This document shows, piece by piece, positions 53,904 through 63,038 of a DNA stretch of 64,000 bases; within the stretch, counting starts at the first letter, position 1, and each line of letters starts with the position of its first letter. The stretch comes from Paenibacillus sediminis (GTDB lineage: Bacteria > Bacillota > Bacilli > Paenibacillales > Paenibacillaceae). The notes beneath the pieces were generated by a model. It worked only from the letters and a program-made list of their open reading frames with translations, searched no databases and had not been told where the DNA came from. Location: NCBI RefSeq assembly GCF_017873765.1, contig NZ_JAGGKP010000010.1, positions 1 through 64,000 of the forward strand, written 5' to 3'. A program made the translations under genes and the position numbers.

Positions 53904-54704
53904 ATGATAGTCTATGCACTTTTAATATTGTATGGCATTATTACGATAATTCCGTTTTTGTGGGGATTAGCAACGTCATTCAAACCGCTTGATGAAATCG
54001 TATCGCGAGCGTCTTACTTTATCCCAGATCATTTTACACTTGATAATTACAAGTATGTATTAACGAGAGAGCCGCTGTTCCTGCGCTGGATGTTCAATAG
54101 TGTATTTGTAGCTGTTGCGGTAACGCTGCTCAATCTGTTGTTTAACTCAATGGCGGGTTATGCACTGGCTCGTATTGAATTTTTCGGCAACAAGTTCTGG
54201 TTCTATCTCATTCTGGTCGTGCTGATGATCCCAGGGCAAGTGACGTTAATTCCTAGCTATTTAATTATTAAATCGTTTGGATGGTTGAACGAATATCAAG
54301 GGTTAATTGTGCCTGGGATGGCGAATGCCACGTTTATATTTATGATGCGTCAATTTTTCTTAAGTTTCCCGCGCGAGCTTGAGGAAGCTGCAGAGATGGA
54401 CGGATTAAGACGGTTCGGCATTTTCTTCCGCATCGTCATGCCGCTCGCGAAACCCGCTCTGGCGGCGCAAGTGATTTTTATATTTATGGGATCGTGGAAC
54501 GATTTCTTAAAACCGCTCGTCATTTTGTCCGATAAATCGATGTTTACTCTGCCGATCGGGCTGAACTCGTTCAAAGGGCAATATATCAGCTACTGGAATT
54601 ACATTATGGCTGCATCGATGGTATTTACACTGCCGGCGCTGCTTATCTACAGTTTCTTCAACAAATATTTCATTAAAGGCATTACGTTTACAGGAACGAA
54701 ATAA
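53904..54704 (+). pseudogene. Carbohydrate ABC transporter permease, probably a stranded remnant
   Basis: 266 residues, six membrane helices, MalG/LacG type. The permease EAA loop reads EEAAEMDGLRRFGIFFRIVMPLAKPAL and the end ITFTGTK is normal. The N-terminus starts within the first helix (MIVYALLILYGIITIIPFLW) with no ribosome binding site, and the usual cytoplasmic lead of 10-20 residues is missing. No binding protein, partner permease or ATPase is nearby, so it is likely the last gene of a deleted operon. The reading frame itself is intact. Confidence 0.7.
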
Positions 54705-54731
54705 ATGATGAATATTTAAATAGATTAGGGG

Positions 54732-54760
54732 GCTCCTAATACATTTAGGGGCTTTTTTGT
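54732..54760 (+). terminator. Terminator of the permease gene
   Basis: GGGGCTCCTAA-TACAT-TTAGGGGC followed by TTTTTT. Confidence 0.85.
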
Positions 54761-54963
54761 GTACGAAGAGAAAGGGGCTAGTCTTTCTTTCTGGATTCTT
54801 TAAACCGCCACATGAGGTCCCCCCATGCAGCGACCACAAGTCTAAAACAAACATTTGCAACTTAGGTATCCATTCACATAAGATAGAGACATAGAAATTG
54901 ATTGTCAAAAATTTTCTATTACACGGCTTGTTAGAGAAAGAAAAAGGAGAATGAGCATCCATA

Positions 54964-56001
54964 ATGAAATTTTTAAATGAATTTTTTGCAAATTCAGCAG
55001 TAAAAAGAATTATTGTTCTGCTGCTGATCGTATTATTTTTCTATGTATTCAAAAGCATGCTTAACGTTATTCTAATTACGTTTCTCCTCACCTATCTCGT
55101 GAATCGCCTGCTGTCCTCTGTGCAAAAGCGGATCAGTAAATTTATGAAAATAAACAGCAATGTACTGGTCGTTCTGCTGTATGTCATTGTTCTAGCATCG
55201 CTTGCCATGAGTACTTATTTGTATTTCCCTAGATTTCTCGAGCAGCTTAATGAGCTGTTTAGACAAGTGTCTTCCTTCTATAAAAATCCGCTCATGCCCA
55301 CGAACAATAAATGGGTCGATATGGTCATGGAATACTTGCATAAGATGGACCTCGGAGGTTATTTAGACCAAGGTGTTAATCTGGCGATGAGGACGATTTC
55401 TGATATCGGCAAATGGAGTCTTAATCTGCTTATCGCGATTATTATGAGCTTATTCTTCTTACTTGAGAAGGAGCGGGTTAAACGGTTTACAGCAAAATTT
55501 AAAGATAGCAAAATGGGCTTCATTTATGATGAGCTTCAATACTTCAGCAAAAAATTCGTATATTCATTCGGAAAAGTGATCGAGGTGCAGTTCCTGATCT
55601 CACTAGTGAACACAATTCTGTCCACGATATTCTTGTGGATTATGGGATTTCCGAATTTGTTCGTACTTGCGATGATGATATTCCTGCTTGGACTCGTACC
55701 CGTGATGGGGGTTATTGTTTCACTGATTCCGCTGTGCGCTATCGCTTTTAAAATTGGCGGGCTTGTAAAAGTGATATATATTCTTATTATGATCTTGGTG
55801 CTGCATGCGATCGAGGCTTATTTCATGAATCCGAAGTTTATGTCATCTAAGACGCATCTGCCGATTTTTTATACTTTTGCGATTCTGATTGTGTTTGAGC
55901 ACTTTTTCGGAGTATGGGGATTAATTCTTGGAGTGCCGATTTTCATGTTCCTTCTTGACCTGTTAGATGTATCAGTGACGAATCATAAAGAAGAAAAATG
56001 A
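54964..56001 (+). CDS. AI-2E family transporter
   Basis: 345 residues, about 7-8 membrane segments with a large soluble loop (about 95-150). Recognisable are LITFLLTYLVNRLL at the start, KVIEVQFLISLVNTILSTIF, GLVPVMGVIVSLIPL and the end VWGLILGVPIFMFLLDLL. The family includes TqsA-like exporters and Na+/H+ antiporters; the substrate is not predictable. Single gene with terminator. Confidence 0.88.
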   Translation: MKFLNEFFANSAVKRIIVLLLIVLFFYVFKSMLNVILITFLLTYLVNRLLSSVQKRISKFMKINSNVLVVLLYVIVLASLAMSTYLYFPRFLEQLNELFRQVSSFYKNPLMPTNNKWVDMVMEYLHKMDLGGYLDQGVNLAMRTISDIGKWSLNLLIAIIMSLFFLLEKERVKRFTAKFKDSKMGFIYDELQYFSKKFVYSFGKVIEVQFLISLVNTILSTIFLWIMGFPNLFVLAMMIFLLGLVPVMGVIVSLIPLCAIAFKIGGLVKVIYILIMILVLHAIEAYFMNPKFMSSKTHLPIFYTFAILIVFEHFFGVWGLILGVPIFMFLLDLLDVSVTNHKEEK

Positions 56002-56018
56002 TGTGTGAACTGAACTTA

Positions 56019-56048
56019 AGATCTGGCTATTAGCCAGGTCTTTTTTTA
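56019..56048 (+). terminator. Terminator of the AI-2E gene
   Basis: AGATCTGGCT-ATT-AGCCAGGTCT followed by TTTTTTT. Confidence 0.92.
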
Positions 56049-56117
56049 TGTTCAGCTATTTATGGTTAAGCTTCCTTAAGTTTAGAGAAAATAAATGATA
56101 GAGAAAGGAGGACGACG

Positions 56118-57017
56118 ATGAAATTAGATGAGTATATTAACAGGCACCGCGACGTTCTAAATGAAGCAGTAGATCAATTTAAAAGGGCAGATCGCATATT
56201 GATTGGCGCTGGAGCAGGACTATCGGCAGCCGCAGGGATTGACTACTACGACACAGAGATGTTTAAGAAATTGTTTCCATCACTTGTAAGGAAAGGATTC
56301 ACACATCAGTATCAGCTCGTCGGGTATCATGATTGGACTCCAGAGCAGGATTGGGCTTATTATGCGGTTCATATAAACCATTTTCGCTATCAAGTTCCGC
56401 CAAGCCCTATCTATAAAGCACTGTATCACATCTTAAAAAATAAAGATTATTTCGTAATGACGTCAAATGTGGATGGAATGTTCTATCGGACAGGCTTTGA
56501 TACGCAGCGAATTTTCGCTCCTCAAGGCGCTTATGACCAAATGAAGTGCATTCATTCATGTACTGAGGAGACGTGGGATATTAGACCGACATTAGACATT
56601 TTGCTTCAGCATATTGATCATGATCGTTTGGAGGTCAAGGATCCAAGACTGCTCCCTAGATGTGCGTACTGCGGGGGACTGCTCGTTCCAAATATTCGCG
56701 GTGGGTATCGCCAAAGCAAACATTATGCTGAGATGGTTAACCGCTTGAATGAATGGCTTCATTCTTCATTAAATATGAACCTGCTCGTAATGGAGCTTGG
56801 GGCTGGACTGCATACACCGATCGTTATTCGTTGGCCGATGGAGAAGCTGACGCATCAGCATCCACGGGCTACGCTCTTTCGAGTGAATGATCACAAGGCT
56901 GAAGTTCCTGAGCGAATCCGTCATAAATCGATCACCATGGCTGCTAATGCGGGCAACGTCATTTATGCGATGAAGAAGCTGCTAAACTCCAAACAAAAAC
57001 AGAGCAGCCTAAGATAG
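56118..57017 (+). CDS. SirTM-like (class M) sirtuin, putative protein ADP-ribosyltransferase
   Basis: 299 residues with the sirtuin Rossmann core: GAGAGLSAAAGIDYY (30-44) and TSNVDGMFYRTGF (115-127, Asn117 and Asp119). The catalytic His of deacetylase sirtuins is replaced by Gln: FAPQGAYDQMKC has Gln136. Gln at this place and the CxxxC/CxxC zinc pair (C144, C148, C182, C185) with LGAGLHTPIVIRWPM resemble SirTM enzymes, which ADP-ribosylate lipoylated GcvH-L. The usual partner genes (macrodomain, GcvH-like, lipoate ligase) are not here, so the target is unknown. GAAAGGAGG lies before ATG 56118. Confidence 0.85.
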   Translation: MKLDEYINRHRDVLNEAVDQFKRADRILIGAGAGLSAAAGIDYYDTEMFKKLFPSLVRKGFTHQYQLVGYHDWTPEQDWAYYAVHINHFRYQVPPSPIYKALYHILKNKDYFVMTSNVDGMFYRTGFDTQRIFAPQGAYDQMKCIHSCTEETWDIRPTLDILLQHIDHDRLEVKDPRLLPRCAYCGGLLVPNIRGGYRQSKHYAEMVNRLNEWLHSSLNMNLLVMELGAGLHTPIVIRWPMEKLTHQHPRATLFRVNDHKAEVPERIRHKSITMAANAGNVIYAMKKLLNSKQKQSSLR

Positions 57018-57051
57018 GCGGCTCTGCTTCCGATAAACTTAAGTATGGGGA

Positions 57052-57876
57052 TTATTGTTCTGATTTGTCAGTGGAATCCTTCTTCTCCCAAGGACCGCGA
57101 TCGAATTTTGGTCTATCCGGCATTTTATTCTCGACTGCTTTCTTTAGATGGCTTGTTAGCGAGGATTTGATTTCGTCAGCTTTCTCCTTCGTCAATTTAC
57201 CTTTGCTGACGTCAGCATCGATCTCTTTCACGAATACGGCTGTTAGCTTATTCAAATATTCATCCTCACTCCATCCCTTCTTCTCCTCCACAATTTGGAG
57301 AAGTGTTTTGCCTTCTTTCAATTGATCCATTAATGAGTTGGCATCCGTACCGATCAGCGTTGCTGTTTCTTCAATGAAATTGAAACGATGGCCGTGTTTG
57401 GCCCCTTTTGGATGGTTCATATCAAATTTGTTTTCAACCGCTTCTTTTAATTGTTCAGGAAGGTTTGTTTTAATTTCTTCCGCTTTTTCTTTCGTTAACT
57501 TACCTTTGGTCACGGCTTCATCGATATGTTTGCTAACTTCGCTTGTAAGCTTATCCAAATATTCGCTTTCACTCCAGCCCTTCTTCTCTTGCACAATTTG
57601 AAGCAACGTTTTGCCGTTTCGCAGCTCTTTAAAGAGCGAATCCGCTTCAACGCCTAACAATTCTGCAGTTTCTCTGACGAAATGTCCGCCGAGCCCTCTA
57701 TGTCCATATTTGTGATCGTGATTTTGTGCAGCTTGTGTACTTGTACCGTCTTGTGCGGTGGAGGACTCAGGAGTGGCTGCAGATACGTTTGACGTAAATA
57801 AAGCAGCTCCAGTGCCTGCAAAAATTGTGCCAGCAGCAAGTGTTGCTATCAACATTTTTTTGTGTTTTTGTTTCAT
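57052..57876 (-). CDS. Secreted protein with two tandem 83-residue repeats
   Basis: 274 residues. Signal peptide (MKQKHKKMLIATLAAGTIFA, cleaved near SAA at 34), then a Thr/Gln-rich stretch, then two copies of one helical domain: about 68-150 (ETAELLGVEADSLFKELRNG ... AVENKF) and about 167-249 (ETATLIGTDANSLMDQLKEG ... AVENKM). Both contain KTLLQIV-EKKGWSE and KGKLTKEKA-EIK. The KLT-x-EKA motif resembles DUF2680/YckD-type proteins, but the double copy is unusual. Role unknown. Divergent from the aromatic acid exporter gene. Confidence 0.75.
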   Translation of the reverse strand: MKQKHKKMLIATLAAGTIFAGTGAALFTSNVSAATPESSTAQDGTSTQAAQNHDHKYGHRGLGGHFVRETAELLGVEADSLFKELRNGKTLLQIVQEKKGWSESEYLDKLTSEVSKHIDEAVTKGKLTKEKAEEIKTNLPEQLKEAVENKFDMNHPKGAKHGHRFNFIEETATLIGTDANSLMDQLKEGKTLLQIVEEKKGWSEDEYLNKLTAVFVKEIDADVSKGKLTKEKADEIKSSLTSHLKKAVENKMPDRPKFDRGPWEKKDSTDKSEQ

Positions 57877-58119
57877 GAAATGAACACCTCTCTACATCAT
57901 TTTTGTTCGTACAGGGTGGCTGTACATGATTCATTGTCGTCTATTTTGCTGAATTTAAAATGAGAGTAAACTTAAATGTTCATAAATTTTTGCTTAAAAG
58001 TTCCTTAAGTCATACAAAGTTAGCACATTTGATATATTAAGGACAGGATGTATTTGCATTCAAAGCCTATTTCGTTCTAATATATATGTCTAGATTGTGC
58101 ATCCAAAGGAGGATAAACC

Positions 58120-59184
58120 GTGACATTTGGTGCAAGGATGCTAAAAACAGGGATCGCGGTTACTTTAGCTCTTTACATTAGCGAATGGCTGGATTTACCG
58201 TCCCCAGTCATTGCCGGCGTTGCAGCTATTTTTGCGATGCAGCCTTCAATCTACCGATCATGGCGTTATTTTATTGATCAAATTCAGACGAATACGCTTG
58301 GTGCTGTTCTTGCGTTACTTGGAGGAATGGTATTCTCAAATGAGCCGATTGCTGTTGGACTCGTATGTATTATCGTCATTATGGTTTGTTTAAGTCTTAA
58401 AATGGAAGAAAATATTGGCCTTACACTCGTTACCGTTCTTGGGGTTATGGAAGCTTCGGGACAGTGGCAATTTGCGTTAACTCGTTTTTCTTTAAGTTTA
58501 ATTGGCATTGTGTCAGCGTTTCTCATCAATATTTTATTGTTCCCGCCAAAGCCTAAGGTTCAGTTTGTTGGGCAAATTCAAAGTGTATTCACCCACCTGT
58601 CTTTATTATTACGTACTGCCATTTCTGACGAGATGAAGGAGAACGTCTTTCGGGAGGAGAGACGGATGTTAGAGGATTCCATCAGTTCACTTTCGGATAA
58701 ATATAAGCTGATGGAGGAAGAGCAGCGCAAATTAAGACGCCCGAAGTTAAGCCAAAGCCGGCATTTGGTCGTCTATAAGCAGATGTTGAACACCCTTCAT
58801 AAGGGGCTTGAAGTGCTGGATGCCGTGGAGGAGCATTATTTTCAGGGAGGACGCTCGGAAGCGAAGGACCATTATTTTGATCAGCATATAGAAAAATTAA
58901 GCAAGTTTCACGAAATTATTTTTCTTAAGTTTGATCAGAAATTGAAGCCGATGAGCAGTGAATCACAGTGGCAGGAGCTAGATAATGAGCAGTTCATGAA
59001 AGATGTCATCGAGCGGTATATAGAGCATAAGGAATACGCTTTGAGGCAGTCGATCGTTGCTGCTGCGATTTATGACTACGGATATCAACTGGAAAGACTT
59101 AACCGTCTGCTAGACCATTATCATAAGCTAGAGGAAGAAAGACAAGAATCTAAATCTTGGCTCTCGAGGTTTAGAGGAAACTAA
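58120..59184 (+). CDS. Aromatic acid exporter family protein (ArAE/FUSC-like)
   Basis: 354 residues. Six membrane helices fill residues 5-145 (MLKTGIAVTLALYISEWLDL, the conserved start; AIFAMQPSIYRSWRYFIDQI), followed by a long cytoplasmic coiled-coil domain (160-350). This is the ArAE_1 type (YgaE/YqjA group) that exports hydroxylated aromatic acids. GTG 58120 follows AAAGGAGG. The 243-base gap to the divergent secreted gene contains AT-rich promoter sequence only. Confidence 0.88.
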   Translation: MTFGARMLKTGIAVTLALYISEWLDLPSPVIAGVAAIFAMQPSIYRSWRYFIDQIQTNTLGAVLALLGGMVFSNEPIAVGLVCIIVIMVCLSLKMEENIGLTLVTVLGVMEASGQWQFALTRFSLSLIGIVSAFLINILLFPPKPKVQFVGQIQSVFTHLSLLLRTAISDEMKENVFREERRMLEDSISSLSDKYKLMEEEQRKLRRPKLSQSRHLVVYKQMLNTLHKGLEVLDAVEEHYFQGGRSEAKDHYFDQHIEKLSKFHEIIFLKFDQKLKPMSSESQWQELDNEQFMKDVIERYIEHKEYALRQSIVAAAIYDYGYQLERLNRLLDHYHKLEEERQESKSWLSRFRGN

Positions 59185-59237
59185 GCTCATTTTATAGAAG
59201 TAAGACAGCGTACACATTTTCTATTGGAGAGAGGTAG

Positions 59238-60236
59238 ATGACGGTGCGCAAAGTGGAATTAAGGCCGCTCGGTTCATCTTCTTTGCAAATATCCCCCCTT
59301 GGCCTTGGCTGTTGGCAATTTAGTAAGGGGAGGGGAGTTGTAGGGAGATACTGGCCGGTTCTGTCTGATGAAGACATTACAGCGATTGTTAAGACAAGCA
59401 TCGAAGGCGGCATCAATTGGCTGGATACAGCTGAAGTATATGGCAAAGGTGAATCTGAACGAGCACTCGACCGGGCGTTAAAAACGCTTGAAGCAGAGGG
59501 CGTGAATACCGAGCAGGTATACATTGCTACGAAATGGTGGCCAGCGTTACGTTCAGCTTCATCGCTAGTGGATACGATTGATGAACGAATTGCTGCGCTT
59601 GGAGGAAGAACGATCGACTTGTATCAAATTCATCAGCCGTTCTCATTGTCAGCTATTCATCAAGAAATGAAAGCCATGGCTCAATTGATTCGTGCAGGTA
59701 AAATTCGATATGCTGGCGTGAGCAATTATTCAGAGGAGCAAATGCGCAAAGCTCATGCTGCTTTGAAGGACTATGGAATAGAGCTTGTTTCGAACCAAGT
59801 CAAATACAGCATCTATGACCGCAGAATTGAGCAGAATGGTGTACTGGATGCTGCTAAAGAGCTCGGAATGACGATTATTGCCTTCTCCCCGCTGGAGCAG
59901 GGCCTCCTAACTGGTAAATTTCATGCAGACAGAAGCTTAATTCAGGGAGTGCGCAGGTTTCAGCCTGGATTCAGTAGGCGGGGGCTCGAGAAATCGAAGC
60001 CGCTCATCGATGCCCTGCAGCGTCTAGCGCAGAAATATGAGCGTACTGCAAGTCAAATTGCGCTGAACTGGTTAATTCATTTTCATGGTGATACAGTAGT
60101 TGCGATCCCTGGAGCATCGAAAGTAAAACACGCAGTAGAGAACGTCGGTGCAATGCACTTTAAGCTGCTGGATAACGAGCTGCGTGAGCTGGATGATACT
60201 TCTAAAAAAGTTGTGAAATTTTCTATTCAATCATAA
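59238..60236 (+). CDS. Aldo/keto reductase
   Basis: 332 residues, (beta/alpha)8. Tetrad: Asp/Tyr in NWLDTAEVYGKGESE, Lys in VYIATKWWPAL, His in LYQIHQPF. IIAFSPLEQGLLTGKF and IPGASKVKHAVENVGAM complete the NADPH site. NADPH-dependent reduction of a small carbonyl compound, substrate unknown. It starts 53 bases after the exporter gene and may be co-transcribed. GAGAGG before ATG 59238 is close (3 bases), so GTG 59244 is an alternative start. Confidence 0.9.
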   Translation: MTVRKVELRPLGSSSLQISPLGLGCWQFSKGRGVVGRYWPVLSDEDITAIVKTSIEGGINWLDTAEVYGKGESERALDRALKTLEAEGVNTEQVYIATKWWPALRSASSLVDTIDERIAALGGRTIDLYQIHQPFSLSAIHQEMKAMAQLIRAGKIRYAGVSNYSEEQMRKAHAALKDYGIELVSNQVKYSIYDRRIEQNGVLDAAKELGMTIIAFSPLEQGLLTGKFHADRSLIQGVRRFQPGFSRRGLEKSKPLIDALQRLAQKYERTASQIALNWLIHFHGDTVVAIPGASKVKHAVENVGAMHFKLLDNELRELDDTSKKVVKFSIQS

Positions 60237-60258
60237 AGTGAAGTGCTGTAAAAAAAGT

Positions 60259-60293
60259 AAAGGCTGGGCGCTAGGTAGCGCTCAGCCTTTTAT
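60259..60293 (+). terminator. Terminator of the aldo/keto reductase gene
   Basis: AAAGGCTGGGCGCTA-GG-TAGCGCTCAGCCTTTT. The 200 bases after it contain no gene. Confidence 0.93.
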
Positions 60294-60492
60294 ACTGAAA
60301 TGAATAAACATTCATAAGTATATATAAGTGACTAGAAAATAAAAAAGCTCGAGGTTGATTTCCGAAGCCGGCCTTGATACAATATGGTTTGGTTTCTCTA
60401 TGTAAATCGGAGAGATTTTAAACATAATATTACTACTATATTATAACAAAGACTATTTGGAAAGTCAAATATAAATTTTAAGAGGCGATGAC

Positions 60493-62847
60493 ATGAGTAC
60501 AGTGGATAATGAATGGCGCGAAGAACAGCAGCGCGTGGATGAAGTAACGGGCAAAATTAGCAGAAGAATAAAGAGGCTAGAGCAAGATGTAGGTTCGGTC
60601 CGCGGTGAAGTGGTAACGATGCGTAAAGATTTCTGGGATGAAGTTACGGTCAATTTCAGTGAGGCTGACGATGTGGGCGAGACATCAACAAGCTTGCGCC
60701 AACAATCTGAAATTTTGTCTGAACGGGAACGAAGACATCTTCACTCTTCAGTAGCGCTTGGGAAACTTAAGCGTCTTGTCAATTCGCCTTATTTTGGACG
60801 AATTGATTTCAAGGAAGATGGTGAGACGAAGAGCGAGCAGATTTATCTCGGCATCGCGTCATTTTTAGATGATGATAACGAAACGTTCCTCATTTATGAT
60901 TGGCGGGCACCGATCTCGAATTTATATTATGACAGTACACCGGGTCCTGCTTCGTATGAAACGCCAAGCGGTGATATCAGCGGGTCGATGTCGTTAAAGA
61001 GACAGTTTGTCATTCGTGATGCAATCATTAGATACATGTTCGATACTGGTGTGACGATTGGTGATGAACTGCTTCAAGAAGTGCTGAGCCGCAGCTCCGA
61101 TGCTCAAATGAAGAGCATAGTGGCTACCATTCAGAAGGAACAAAATCAAATTATTCGTAATGACAAGAGCCGGATGCTCATTGTACAAGGTGCAGCGGGA
61201 AGCGGGAAGACATCGGCAGCGCTGCAGCGTGTTGCTTACTTATTGTACAAATACCGCGGACATCTACAGGCAGATCAAGTCGTACTATTTTCTCCAAATC
61301 CGATGTTCAACAGCTATGTCTCCACCGTTCTGCCGGAGCTCGGAGAAGAGAATATGCTGCAGACGACCTTACAAGAATATTTAGAGCATAGGCTAGGCCG
61401 GGAATTTCAACTGGAAGATCCGTTTGAGCAAATCGAGTATGTGCTGTCAAAGACGAGTGATCCTGGTTATGCAGCTAGAATCAGTTCGATTCGCTATAAA
61501 TCCTCTCTTGATTATTTGAACGTGATTAATGCATATAAAGAACTGCTTGCCGCTGAAGGGATGATGTTCAGACCGGTTCGTTTTCAAGGTGAAGAAGTCG
61601 TGTCAGCGGAGAAGATTAAAGAAATGTTCTATAGCTACGACCATGCAATTACGATGCCAAATCGTCTGGAGCTGGTCCGTGAATGGCTGCTCAAAGAGAT
61701 TGCAGCGTACGGTAAAGCGCAGTGGGATGAACCTTGGGTAGAAGAAGCGATTAATTTGCTCGAACCAGAAGACTACCAACGAGCATATACTAGGCTTCGC
61801 CGCAAGCAGAAAGATAGAGGAGTTACATTCGACGATTTCGAGCAAGAGAAGGAAATTTTGGCACGGATGATCGTTAGCGAACGTCTGAAGCCGCTACGTA
61901 AATGGGTGAAGTCACTGCGTTTTGTCGATTACAAGTATTTATACGGTCAGTTATTTCAAGATGAGCTGTTATTCGCTAAAGTAACCAAAAATGTGAATCG
62001 CCCTGAGTATTGGGATGAAATATGCAAGCAAACGTTAGATAAACTTAGACAAAACGAACTGAACTACGAAGATGTAACACCTTTCCTTTATTTGAAGGAA
62101 CATATTCAAGGCTTCCGTACGAATACGACGATTCGTCATGTATTCATTGACGAAGCACAAGATTATTCGCCGTTCCAGCTGTCGTTCATGAAGAGAATGT
62201 TCCCAAGAGCACGCATGACCGCGCTCGGAGATTTCAATCAGGCTATTTACGCACATGCGTCTGTATTACAAAATACAGATGTTCTGATGAATTTGTACGA
62301 CCCTGAACAGACGGAGCGGATTGTACTTACACGAAGCTACCGCTCTACTCGGGAAATTGTACAGTTTACTCGGGGGATGATACCAGGCGGAGAGCAGATT
62401 GTTCCTTTTAACCGAAGCGGTGAACTCCCTAAAGTGATTGAAATTAATGATCGGCATCGGCTGAATCGTCAGTTGATTGCAGATATTGATATACTACGCA
62501 AGGATGGCTATGAGACGATTGCGGTGATCTGTAAAACAGCAAGTGAGAGCGCCAGAGTGCACGAAGCGCTTAAGTCTCATGTTGCTTCAAAGTTGATTAA
62601 GAAGACGACGCTCGCTTTTGAAAAAGGGGTGCATATCATTCCTGCGTACTTAGCGAAAGGTGTTGAGTTTGATGCTGTGCTCATTTATGACGGTTCGAAG
62701 AAGCAATATGCGTTAGAAAGCGAGCGGAAGCTGTTCTATACCGCTTGTACTCGGGCGATGCATTTACTGCATGTCTATTCTTTAGGAGAAGTGAGTCCGT
62801 TCATTGCTGGATGTGATTCAGAAACATACGAATATAGCTTGTTGTAA
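60493..62847 (+). CDS. helD: RNA polymerase recycling motor HelD
   Basis: 784 residues. The N-terminal coiled coil (MSTVDNEWREEQQRVDEVTG, about 1-80) is the arm that enters the RNA polymerase secondary channel. The UvrD-like ATPase follows: Walker A VQGAAGSGKTSAALQR (about 231-246), motif II FIDEAQDYSPFQ (about 550-561), LTRSYRSTREI (motif IV), and FYTACTRAMHLLHV (motif VI). HelD removes stalled RNA polymerase from DNA using ATP. GAGG before ATG 60493. Confidence 0.92.
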   Translation: MSTVDNEWREEQQRVDEVTGKISRRIKRLEQDVGSVRGEVVTMRKDFWDEVTVNFSEADDVGETSTSLRQQSEILSERERRHLHSSVALGKLKRLVNSPYFGRIDFKEDGETKSEQIYLGIASFLDDDNETFLIYDWRAPISNLYYDSTPGPASYETPSGDISGSMSLKRQFVIRDAIIRYMFDTGVTIGDELLQEVLSRSSDAQMKSIVATIQKEQNQIIRNDKSRMLIVQGAAGSGKTSAALQRVAYLLYKYRGHLQADQVVLFSPNPMFNSYVSTVLPELGEENMLQTTLQEYLEHRLGREFQLEDPFEQIEYVLSKTSDPGYAARISSIRYKSSLDYLNVINAYKELLAAEGMMFRPVRFQGEEVVSAEKIKEMFYSYDHAITMPNRLELVREWLLKEIAAYGKAQWDEPWVEEAINLLEPEDYQRAYTRLRRKQKDRGVTFDDFEQEKEILARMIVSERLKPLRKWVKSLRFVDYKYLYGQLFQDELLFAKVTKNVNRPEYWDEICKQTLDKLRQNELNYEDVTPFLYLKEHIQGFRTNTTIRHVFIDEAQDYSPFQLSFMKRMFPRARMTALGDFNQAIYAHASVLQNTDVLMNLYDPEQTERIVLTRSYRSTREIVQFTRGMIPGGEQIVPFNRSGELPKVIEINDRHRLNRQLIADIDILRKDGYETIAVICKTASESARVHEALKSHVASKLIKKTTLAFEKGVHIIPAYLAKGVEFDAVLIYDGSKKQYALESERKLFYTACTRAMHLLHVYSLGEVSPFIAGCDSETYEYSLL

Positions 62848-62871
62848 AAAGGTTCATATTAGGGGTCTAGC

Positions 62872-62895
62872 TATTAGCTAGATCCCTTTTTTCTG
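62872..62895 (+). terminator. Terminator of helD
   Basis: GGGTCTAGCT-ATT-AGCTAGATCCC followed by TTTTTT. In the 140 bases after it I see no purine riboswitch before the next gene. Confidence 0.9.
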
Positions 62896-63038
62896 TATAT
62901 CCAACATTAATGTCATATTCTGTAACGCAATTTTCAGGGATTTAATTGATTAAGATATATTTATTTACACGTACATTACATATGTTTATAATACTTAACA
63001 ATATACATTTTTACAGTTTCGATAATGGAGGGGAAACC

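Noticed and set aside
62896-63038. Purine riboswitch before the adenine deaminase gene
   Set aside because: The three-stem junction and conserved loop bases are not present.
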